Positions 38,011 through 45,708 of a stretch of 64,000 nucleotides of DNA are shown in pieces. The stretch is taken from assembly GCA_016208305.1 (NCBI GenBank), contig JACQYI010000033.1:124001-188000 (forward strand), given 5' to 3'. This DNA comes from Oscillatoriophycideae cyanobacterium NC_groundwater_1537_Pr4_S-0.65um_50_18 (GTDB taxonomy: Bacteria; Cyanobacteriota; Cyanobacteriia; Elainellales; Elainellaceae). Made by a program: the position numbers and the translations under genes. Position 1 is the first letter of the stretch. Each line of letters opens with the position of its first letter. Below the pieces are notes generated by a model. It saw only the letters and a list, made by a program, of their open reading frames with translations, ran no database searches and had not been told where the DNA came from.

Positions 38011-38745
38011 ATGTCTGCTGGTCAAAAAATCTACGAAGGAAAAGCCAAAATTCTCTACACGACAGAAGATCCAAACGTTCTGTTAACCCATTTCAAAGAC
38101 GATGCCACCGCCTTTAATGCTCAAAAGCGAGGCAGCATTGTGGGCAAAGGGCAAATGAATTGCGCCATCTCAACCCATTTGTTTCAGCTTCTAGAGGCTG
38201 AGGGAATTGCCACCCACTGGCTTGACTCACCCAGCGCTAACGAAATGCGGGTACGAGCCGTAAAAATCTTGCCTTTAGAGGTGGTTGTCAGGAACATTGC
38301 AGCCGGAAGCCTCTGTCAACAGACTGGGCTAGCTCTAGGAACGATCTTAAAACAGCCTTTGGTAGAGTTCTATTACAAGAACGATGCTTTAGGAGATCCC
38401 TTACTGACTCACGATCGCCTTTTCCTCTTGGAGCTTGCAACCCCTGTACAAGTTGAGCAACTTCAAACAGCCGCCTTGAGAATTAACCAGATTCTTTCTG
38501 ATTTTTTCGAAAGATGTGGCATCACGCTTGTAGATTTCAAGCTGGAGTTTGGATTAGATGCTCAGAATCATCTGCTGTTAGCAGATGAAATCAGCCCAGA
38601 TACCTGTCGGCTATGGAACCAGGCAGATTCAGATCCGACCCAGCGAGTGATGGACAAAGATCGGTTTCGTCATGACTTGGGGAACGTGGAAGCAGCCTAT
38701 CGACAAGTGCTAGAAAGAGTTCTGGCACAGTCGGTTCAAAAATAA
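38011..38745 (+). CDS. purC: SAICAR synthetase (phosphoribosylaminoimidazole-succinocarboxamide synthase)
   Basis: A 244-residue PurC of standard length. It contains KIYEGKAKILYTTEDP with the nucleotide loop, FKDDATAFNAQKRG, PLEVVVRNIAAGSLC (the family signature) and DEISPDTCRLW. It catalyses the ATP-dependent addition of aspartate to CAIR in purine synthesis. It precedes the outer-membrane assembly cluster on the same strand with a 120-150 bp gap. Confidence 0.96.
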   Translation: MSAGQKIYEGKAKILYTTEDPNVLLTHFKDDATAFNAQKRGSIVGKGQMNCAISTHLFQLLEAEGIATHWLDSPSANEMRVRAVKILPLEVVVRNIAAGSLCQQTGLALGTILKQPLVEFYYKNDALGDPLLTHDRLFLLELATPVQVEQLQTAALRINQILSDFFERCGITLVDFKLEFGLDAQNHLLLADEISPDTCRLWNQADSDPTQRVMDKDRFRHDLGNVEAAYRQVLERVLAQSVQK

Positions 38746-38894
38746 GTGCAGCCAATGCTGTAAAATTGCTCCGTTCACCTGGGATCGATTCTAGGATCAT
38801 TGACCCATAGCCATCTGGGATTCCCTCGATGTTGTTTCCTGGTCTGCGTTGACAGATCACATGGTGTGTGGACGTGCAAAACAATCTAAACAGT

Positions 38895-41231
38895 ATGCGT
38901 TTTTCCCCCGTTTTATTTGCAGTTCTCACTGCATCCGCAGCGATTGGGTTGGCTCGTCCAGCCGAGGCAAATGCGTCTGAAGCTCCAGAGCAAACGGCTC
39001 TAGAGCAAACCGTCTCAGAACCAGCAGCCAGCGTGCCCATAGGTGGCACGCCAATCGGTAGTACGCCACCAGCAGCTAATGTACCCATTGCCAGCGCGCC
39101 AGAACAAGCTGCTGTAGAGTTTTTTTCACGCCCATCGGCTGCTCCATCGAGTCAATCCTCTGAAAATCAGGTTTCTGAGAACCCGTCTCCTACTGCTGTG
39201 CCACAGGTTGTAGACACAATCGAGTTAGCTCAGACAGCGCCTCCCGAAAGTCCTTCAGTGCCATTGCCTGATGCTCCTGCCGCAGATCCGGCTCTGCCGT
39301 CCACGACTCCAGACACGACAGTTCCAGACACGACAGTTCCGCTACCGCCCTCTACAACGCCCGACACGGTACCTCCCGGCAGCTCTAGCCAGCCTGAGGC
39401 TCGTGTATTGGTCGCAGAGGTAGCCGTAACTGGGGCAGAAGGCGATTTGCTCGACCAGGTTTATAACGCGATTCGGACTCAGCCTGGGCGGACAACCACG
39501 CGATCGCAGCTTCAGGAAGACATCAATGCAATTTTTGCCACCGGATATTTTGCAAATGTTCGGGCAATTCCAGAAGACACCCCGCTTGGCGTCAAGATTA
39601 CTTTTGATGTGCAGCTCAATCCTGAACTGCGGGCAGTGCAGCTACAGGACAGCGTCATCGAAACCATTGTCTACCAGGACGAAGAGGTGCCGATACAGCA
39701 GGCTGTAGACGGCATCTTTGGAAGTCAATATGGAAATATTCTCAACCTGAATGATTTTCAAGCAGGGGTAGAGGAACTCAACGAACTCTACCAGGACAAT
39801 GGGTATGTCTTGGCTCAAATCGTTGGTGCACCTCAAGTTTCGCCCGACGGTACCGCTACGCTAGAAGTGGCAGAAGGCGTGATCGAAGACATTCAAATTC
39901 GATTCCTCGATCGCGATGGCAATGCCACAGATGATGATGGCAATCCGATTGAAGGTAAGACACGAGACTTCATCATCACCCGAGAGTTTGACTCAGAACC
40001 TGGCGAGGTGTTCAACCAGCGGCGTATCCAGGCCGATCTACAGCGGGCGTTTGGGTTAGGCATTTTTGAAGATTTGCAGGTAGCGCTGAACCCAGGTGAA
40101 GATCCTCGGAAAGTCAATGTTGTAGTTAACGTGACGGAACGCCGATCGGGTACGCTTGGAGCTAGCGTTGGGGTTAGCTCAGCCGATGGTCTGTTTGGAG
40201 CCGTGAGCATCCAGGATCAGAACTTAGGCGGAAACAATCAAACCCTCAGCGCAGAGGCGCAAATAGGTTTGCGCAGTTTGCAGTTTGATACGAGCTTTAC
40301 CGATCCCTGGATTGCGGGCGATCCCTATCGCACTTCTTACACCGTGAATGCATTTGGTCGTCAGTCGATTTCGCTGGTCTTTGACGGTGGCGAAAATGAA
40401 GTTAGGCTACCAGATGGCGATGACGACAATGATGATGGCGATCGCCCTCGTGTCTATCGTCTGGGCGGCGGCATTACCTTTGCCCGTCCTCTCAATGACG
40501 GCTGGCGGGCTTCGCTGGGTATGCAGTACCAAAATGTCTCCATTCGAGATGCCAGCGGCGACCTGAGCCAGTTTGATGAGCTGGGAAATCTGCTGAGCTT
40601 CAATAGTTCTGGAACAGACAATATTCTCTCGATTCAGGCTTCTGCTAGCCGCGATCGCCGCAATAGTGCCACTCAAACGACGAGCGGTTCTTTGTTGCGC
40701 TTCAGCGACGAGCAAACTATTCCCATTGACGGTATTTTCTTTAACCGCCTTCGGGCAAGCTACAGCTACTACATTCCTGTGAAGTTTACGCAACTTTCGC
40801 CGGACTGCCGCAACCCAGATAAGTCCCCCTTAGACTGTCCCGAAACACTCGCATTCAATATTCAGGGCGGCACCATTATCGGAGATTTGCCTCCTTATGA
40901 GGCTTTCTCCTTGGGTGGAACAGATTCTGTGCGGGGCTATCAGTCCGGAGAGCTAGGCAGCGGTCGCAGTTTCTTGGTGGCAACGGCAGAATACCGCTTC
41001 CCTGTGTTCTCGGTTGTGGGGGGCGCTCTGTTTCTGGATGTGGGAACGGACTTAGGCACAGCTGGCGATGTACCTGGCAATCCGGCTGGGGTGCGGGATA
41101 AGCCAGGCAGCGGTTTCGGCTATGGCATTGGGCTGAGAATTCGATCGCCCATCGGACAAATTCGGGTAGACTATGCCATCAACGATCAAGGGGACAACGA
41201 GTTCCACTTTGGGATCGGAGAGCGGTTCTAG
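38895..41231 (+). CDS. bamA: Outer-membrane assembly protein BamA/Omp85
   Basis: A 778-residue Omp85. A signal peptide (MRFSPVLFAVLTASAAIGLA) is followed by a Pro/Thr/Ala-rich segment (about 25-165) typical of cyanobacteria, three POTRA domains (about 170-430) and a 16-strand barrel. The barrel contains the substrate-gate motif VRGY in GGTDSVRGYQSG and ends FHFGIGERF with terminal Phe. It folds beta-barrel proteins into the outer membrane. A GTG at 38868 would add nine residues but gives a poor signal peptide. It heads a cluster with lpxC, fabZ, lpxA and lpxB. Confidence 0.95.
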   Translation: MRFSPVLFAVLTASAAIGLARPAEANASEAPEQTALEQTVSEPAASVPIGGTPIGSTPPAANVPIASAPEQAAVEFFSRPSAAPSSQSSENQVSENPSPTAVPQVVDTIELAQTAPPESPSVPLPDAPAADPALPSTTPDTTVPDTTVPLPPSTTPDTVPPGSSSQPEARVLVAEVAVTGAEGDLLDQVYNAIRTQPGRTTTRSQLQEDINAIFATGYFANVRAIPEDTPLGVKITFDVQLNPELRAVQLQDSVIETIVYQDEEVPIQQAVDGIFGSQYGNILNLNDFQAGVEELNELYQDNGYVLAQIVGAPQVSPDGTATLEVAEGVIEDIQIRFLDRDGNATDDDGNPIEGKTRDFIITREFDSEPGEVFNQRRIQADLQRAFGLGIFEDLQVALNPGEDPRKVNVVVNVTERRSGTLGASVGVSSADGLFGAVSIQDQNLGGNNQTLSAEAQIGLRSLQFDTSFTDPWIAGDPYRTSYTVNAFGRQSISLVFDGGENEVRLPDGDDDNDDGDRPRVYRLGGGITFARPLNDGWRASLGMQYQNVSIRDASGDLSQFDELGNLLSFNSSGTDNILSIQASASRDRRNSATQTTSGSLLRFSDEQTIPIDGIFFNRLRASYSYYIPVKFTQLSPDCRNPDKSPLDCPETLAFNIQGGTIIGDLPPYEAFSLGGTDSVRGYQSGELGSGRSFLVATAEYRFPVFSVVGGALFLDVGTDLGTAGDVPGNPAGVRDKPGSGFGYGIGLRIRSPIGQIRVDYAINDQGDNEFHFGIGERF

Positions 41232-41271
41232 GCCAGGTAAGGGGCGGTTTTAAGAGGGTGAGGAGAGTTAG

Positions 41272-42198
41272 ATGAGTTATGTGGCAGAGCCGCTGTTGCC
41301 AAGTTCAGCGCAAAATCCGGCAGAGAGTTTAGCCCAGACTTCGGTATGGGGTCGAGGAAAGCAGCAGACTTTGGCAACTGCCGTCGAGCGATCGGGGATT
41401 GGCTTACATTCGGGTCTTTCCACTCAGGTTCGGATTTTGCCTGCCGAAGGGGGGCAAGGACGCTACTTCGTCCGCACTGATCTGCCAACCGCACCCATCA
41501 TCCCGGCTGATATTCAAGCTGTGCGGCAAACCCTCTTATCTACTGAGCTAGCCACAGATACAGCAAGCGTTCGCACGGTGGAGCACCTGCTAGCAGCGCT
41601 GGCGGGCATGGGCATCGACAATGCTCGAATTGAAATCGATGGGACAGAAGTTCCCTTGCTAGATGGGTCGGCGCTGAGCTGGGTAGAGGCGATCGCCCAA
41701 GCTGGAACTCTGACCCAGGCCATCGATCGGCCTGAGTTTGTTTTGCACGAACCGATCTGGGTGCGTCAGGGGGATGCTTTTGTAGCCGCGCTGCCCTCAC
41801 CAGAACTACGCTTTACCTATGGCATTGATTTTGAATTAGCTGCGATCGGCAACCAGTGGCATAGCTGGTCGCCCGCTCAGCAGTTGGGACAAGAAAGCTT
41901 TGCAGAAACCATTGCGCCAGCTCGCACCTTTGGCTTGGCACACCAGATTGAACAATTGCAGCAGAATGGATTAATTAAGGGCGGTAGCTTAGAGAATGCC
42001 TTAGTTTGCGGCAAAGAAGGATGGATCAATCCACCCTTGAGGTTTTCAAATGAGCCAGTGCGTCATAAACTTTTAGACTTAGTAGGAGACTTGAGTTTGT
42101 TAGGTCTGTTTCCGCAAGCCCATGTTTTGGCTTACAAAGCCAGTCATGCGCTTCATGCTCAGCTTACCCAGCATCTGGCTCAGGTTTTCCGATCCTGA
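41272..42198 (+). CDS. lpxC: UDP-3-O-acyl-N-acetylglucosamine deacetylase
   Basis: A 308-residue LpxC. It contains GIGLHSGL, the zinc ligand in [15 protein letters not shown], and the [14 protein letters not shown] block with the other zinc ligands; the catalytic general base follows at HALH. It carries out the committed step of lipid A synthesis. It follows bamA after 40 bp and precedes fabZ after 64 bp in an outer-membrane operon. Confidence 0.96.
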   Translation: MSYVAEPLLPSSAQNPAESLAQTSVWGRGKQQTLATAVERSGIGLHSGLSTQVRILPAEGGQGRYFVRTDLPTAPIIPADIQAVRQTLLSTELATDTASVRTVEHLLAALAGMGIDNARIEIDGTEVPLLDGSALSWVEAIAQAGTLTQAIDRPEFVLHEPIWVRQGDAFVAALPSPELRFTYGIDFELAAIGNQWHSWSPAQQLGQESFAETIAPARTFGLAHQIEQLQQNGLIKGGSLENALVCGKEGWINPPLRFSNEPVRHKLLDLVGDLSLLGLFPQAHVLAYKASHALHAQLTQHLAQVFRS

Positions 42199-42262
42199 AG
42201 GTGAGCAGTTTTTGCTGCCAACCCGCTCCAGTCCTACCCTCCAGCCCTACTCGTATTGACTC

Positions 42263-42778
42263 ATGGCTATACTGACTGACGACCTCACTACCCCTCAAAT
42301 TCACACGCAAGATGCCGAGACGATCGATCGCGTTGCCGATCCCTCTGTTTTGGCGATCGAAGATATTCATCGGCTTCTACCCCATCGCTATCCTTTTTCA
42401 CTCGTGGATCGGATCGTTCAGTATGTGCCTGGGAAACTGGCAGTGGGCTTGAAGAATGTTACGTTTAACGAACCCCATTTTCAGGGACATTTCCCAGGTC
42501 GCCCGATTATGCCGGGGGTGCTGATCGTGGAAGCGATGGCGCAGGTGGGAGGCATCATTGTGACACAGATGCCCGATTTGCCTGAGGGCTTGTTTATGTT
42601 TGCTGGAATTGACAAGGTGCGATTTCGTCGCCCTGTGGTTCCGGGTGATCAACTGGTGATGACCGTGGAACTCCTTTCGGTTAAAGCTCGTCGGTTTGGC
42701 AAGATGCAGGGACGAGCCGAAGTGGATGGCCAACTCGCTGCCGAAGGTTTACTGACATTCTCGCTTGTCGACGTTTAA
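42263..42778 (+). CDS. fabZ: 3-hydroxyacyl-ACP dehydratase FabZ
   Basis: A 171-residue hot-dog-fold enzyme. The catalytic His is in [14 protein letters not shown] and the catalytic Glu in [17 protein letters not shown]. The N-terminus carries about 25 residues more than short FabZ forms. It dehydrates 3-hydroxyacyl-ACP in fatty-acid elongation and competes with LpxA for hydroxyacyl-ACP, which explains its place between lpxC and lpxA. Confidence 0.96.
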   Translation: MAILTDDLTTPQIHTQDAETIDRVADPSVLAIEDIHRLLPHRYPFSLVDRIVQYVPGKLAVGLKNVTFNEPHFQGHFPGRPIMPGVLIVEAMAQVGGIIVTQMPDLPEGLFMFAGIDKVRFRRPVVPGDQLVMTVELLSVKARRFGKMQGRAEVDGQLAAEGLLTFSLVDV

Positions 42779-42804
42779 AGTCCTCTAGCTATCTACCCAA
42801 TCCC

Positions 42805-43632
42805 TTGACTACTCTAATTCACCCCACTGCTGTCATTCATTCGCGGGCTGATCTGCATCCCACCGTACAGGTGGGAGCATATGCCGTCATTGGGGAACGC
42901 GTGCGCGTAGGGGCTGGAACAGTGATTGGAGCGCATGTCGTGCTGGATGGCGACACGGTGATTGGCGATCGCAACCAGATTTTCTCAGGTGTGGTGATTG
43001 GCTCTGAACCCCAGGATTTGAAGTACGACGGCTCTACCAATCAGGTGCGCATTGGAGACGATAACGTTTTCCGAGAATATGTGACGATCAATCAGGCAAC
43101 CCATGCAGGAGAGGCCACGGTCATTGGCAACGGCAATTTACTCATGGCCTATGTGCATGTCGGTCACAACTGCGTGATTGAAGACCGTGTCATTATTTCT
43201 AATGGCGTGGCGTTTGCGGGGCATGTTTGGGTTGAGTCTCGTGCCACTATTAGCGGCATCTTGGGGGTACACCAGTTCGTCCATATTGGGCGTTTGGCTA
43301 TGGTGGGGGGCATGAGCCGCATTAGTCGAGATGTGCCGCCCTTTATGCTTGTGGAAGGCAATCCGGCTTTAGTGCGATCGCTTAACCGGATTGGCATTCA
43401 GCGAGCGGGTCTGGCGGACGAAGCAGAAGGGAATACCTTGCGATCGCTCAAAAAAGCTTTTCGCCTGCTCTATCGCTCTGGCTTGCCCCTCAATCAAGCG
43501 TTAGATCAGATAGAGCTGCTGTCTGACAGCGAAGCGCTTCAGCATTTGCAACAGTTTATCCGCATTAGCCACTATGGGGCAGGGCGACGAGGCTGCATTC
43601 CTGGCAAACGAGGCGCACGGAATGAAGAGTGA
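42805..43632 (+). CDS. lpxA: UDP-N-acetylglucosamine acyltransferase
   Basis: A 275-residue left-handed beta-helix protein with many hexapeptide repeats. The catalytic His lies in AYVHVGHNCVIED and the LpxA-specific block is FREYVTINQ. The start is a TTG at 42805 giving MTTLIHPTAVIHS; no in-frame ATG fits. It acylates UDP-GlcNAc in the first step of lipid A synthesis. Its 3' end overlaps the lpxB start by 11 bp. The C-terminal tail GAGRRGCIPGKRG is longer than usual. Confidence 0.95.
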   Translation: MTTLIHPTAVIHSRADLHPTVQVGAYAVIGERVRVGAGTVIGAHVVLDGDTVIGDRNQIFSGVVIGSEPQDLKYDGSTNQVRIGDDNVFREYVTINQATHAGEATVIGNGNLLMAYVHVGHNCVIEDRVIISNGVAFAGHVWVESRATISGILGVHQFVHIGRLAMVGGMSRISRDVPPFMLVEGNPALVRSLNRIGIQRAGLADEAEGNTLRSLKKAFRLLYRSGLPLNQALDQIELLSDSEALQHLQQFIRISHYGAGRRGCIPGKRGARNEE

Positions 43633-44815
43633 GACAGCCCCGCCGATTCGCATCTTTATCAGCACGGGAGAGGTTTCTGGAGATCTACAGGGTTCGTTGC
43701 TTATTGAGGCGCTCCAGCGTCAAGCAGAGGCTTTGGGCATTCGCTTGGAGATTTTGGCCTTGGGGGGCGATCGCATGGCAAAAGCCGGAGCTAAGCTTTT
43801 GGCCAACACCAGCGCGATCGGCTCTATTGGTCTGCTAGAATCGTTGCCCTATGTCTGGTCAACCTTTCAAATTCAAAGGCAAGTCAAACGCCACCTTCAG
43901 GCGCATCCCCCTGAATTAGTCGTCATGATCGACTACTTCGGGCCTAATCTCAGCATTGGCCATTTTGTTCGGCAGCACCTGCCCGATGTGCCCACGGTCT
44001 ATTACATCGCACCTCAAGAGTGGGTTTGGTCGCTGAGTCCGCGCAATACGCGCCGCATCTTGCACATAACCGATCGCCTTTTGGCTATTTTTCCAGGCGA
44101 GGCAACCTACTACGAAAAGCAGGGTGGCAATGTGGCCTGGATTGGGCATCCTCTGGTCGATCGGATGCAGGCTGCTCCCAGTCGTGCTGAGGCAAGAGCG
44201 CTTTTGGGGATGACAGCCGACCAAACGGCAATTGCCCTCATTCCAGCCTCCCGTCGGCAAGAAATCAAGTACGTTTTGCCTGTCATGTTTGAGGCAGCGC
44301 AGCAGATTCAGGCACAGCTCCCCCAAGCCCACTTTTGGATTCCGCTCTCTCTGGAGGTATATCGGGGGGCGATAGAGCAAGCGGTGCGACAGTATGGGCT
44401 ACGGGCTACGGTTGTCAGTGGGCAGTCGCAAGCTGTGATGGCAGCGGCTGATCTGGCAATCGCCAAGTCGGGAACCGCCAACCTAGAGATTGCCCTGCTG
44501 GATGTGCCCCAAATCGCCATGTACCGGGTGCATCCCATTACGGCTTGGATAGCCGAGCATTTGCTTAAGTTTGAGCCGCCGTTTGTCTCACCTCCCAATC
44601 TGGTGCTCATGGATGCAGCCATTCCTGAACTGCTGCAACGTCAGGCAACCGCTGACCGGATCACTCAAGAATCTTTAGATATTCTTCTTAATCCAGCTCG
44701 ACGGCAAAAAATGCTGGCTCAGTATGAGCAAATGCGGCAAAAGCTGGGAGATCCAGGGGTCTGCGATCGCGCAGCACAGGAGATTTTGCAATGCCTCAAA
44801 CTCAACGAAACTTAG
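43622..44815 (+). CDS. lpxB: Lipid-A-disaccharide synthase
   Basis: A 397-residue GT19 glycosyltransferase. Landmarks are FISTGEVSGDLQGS, IDYFGPNLSIG, YYIAPQEWVWS and AIAKSGTANLEIALLDVP. It condenses UDP-diacyl-GlcN with lipid X. The ATG at 43622 overlaps the end of lpxA and gives the family N-terminus; the open frame starts at 43574. It is the last gene of the outer-membrane cluster. Confidence 0.95.
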   Translation: MKSETAPPIRIFISTGEVSGDLQGSLLIEALQRQAEALGIRLEILALGGDRMAKAGAKLLANTSAIGSIGLLESLPYVWSTFQIQRQVKRHLQAHPPELVVMIDYFGPNLSIGHFVRQHLPDVPTVYYIAPQEWVWSLSPRNTRRILHITDRLLAIFPGEATYYEKQGGNVAWIGHPLVDRMQAAPSRAEARALLGMTADQTAIALIPASRRQEIKYVLPVMFEAAQQIQAQLPQAHFWIPLSLEVYRGAIEQAVRQYGLRATVVSGQSQAVMAAADLAIAKSGTANLEIALLDVPQIAMYRVHPITAWIAEHLLKFEPPFVSPPNLVLMDAAIPELLQRQATADRITQESLDILLNPARRQKMLAQYEQMRQKLGDPGVCDRAAQEILQCLKLNET

Positions 44816-45135
44816 GCTTGTGAACCCATCAACCTTTCTTACAGAATTTCTGTAAAAATCGCCCAAATTTGCTGCTCAGCAGCACTTTCTCAGCCTCTGT
44901 CTTTCGATCGATCCCCTAACCTTCTTTTTAGAAGACACTAAGAATATCTAGAATCACTTGCAATTCTCGGCACTCTGAATTAGTGTCTAGTATGTTCGCA
45001 GATCCCGGACTCAGCTCTGAATCCTGGAACTACTTTTATAGGTATGTAGGTACCGGTTTTAGCGCTTATCTAAGCCGGGGCATCCTCTCACACAGCTCTG
45101 TATATAAGTCGTTTAGGTTATTTGAAGGTATCATT

Positions 45136-45582
45136 ATGGAACCTGAGATGCAGCAATATACTGATGCCCCAGAGTATAAGGCGGAGAAGATAACTGTGGA
45201 TATGGAATCAAAAACACCCGAAGAGACATTCACCACTGTCAAAGATGAAGCGAGCGATCAGCTCAAGCAGGTAGGCGAAAAGATTTCGGTCTTCCTGGCT
45301 GACTTGCCGGACTATTTGACAGAATTTTTTGGACAGTACAAGCGTCCTATTGTTACGGTTGGCTTAATTTTCACAGCTATCATTACTGTGAAGCTGCTAC
45401 TAGCCATCTTGGACGCAATCAACGATATTCCTTTGCTCTCGCCGCTGTTCGAGTTGGTCGGCATGGGCTATACCGCTTGGTTCGTTTACCGCTACTTATG
45501 GAAGGCAGAAAATCGCCGCGAGCTTTCTACCGATCTCAACTCCATGAAAGAGCAGGTCTTAGGCAAAATCAACGAGGTCTAG
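45136..45582 (+). CDS. curT: CURT1/CAAD-domain thylakoid membrane-curvature protein
   Basis: A 148-residue protein. An acidic N-terminal region of about 60 residues precedes an amphipathic helix (LADLPDYLTEFFGQYKRP) and two transmembrane helices (VTVGLIFTAIITVKLLLAIL and PLFELVGMGYTAWFVYRYL), followed by a charged C-terminal helix. This is the CAAD/CURT1 fold; in cyanobacteria CurT shapes thylakoids. The ATG at 45136 is chosen over an open frame from 44983 because the upstream residues do not fit the family and a GAAGG lies upstream. The 320-bp region before it has no gene. Confidence 0.88.
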   Translation: MEPEMQQYTDAPEYKAEKITVDMESKTPEETFTTVKDEASDQLKQVGEKISVFLADLPDYLTEFFGQYKRPIVTVGLIFTAIITVKLLLAILDAINDIPLLSPLFELVGMGYTAWFVYRYLWKAENRRELSTDLNSMKEQVLGKINEV

Positions 45583-45628
45583 AGTCTAAAACCGTTATTT
45601 CCCAGAGTGTGCCACTTTAATTGAGTTG

Positions 45629-45682
45629 CCCTCGTCAAGATCTCTCCTTCAGCTTTTTAGCCTAAAGGAGGGATCTTTGAGG
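45629..45682 (+). terminator. Probable terminator of curT
   Basis: CCTCGTCAAGATCTCTCCTT pairs with AAGGAGGGATCTTTGAGG with small internal mismatches, followed by TTTTAAAG. It lies between convergent curT and the cyclase gene. Confidence 0.6.
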
Positions 45683-45708
45683 TTTTAAAGCCGCTATTTT
45701 TCCGGCCG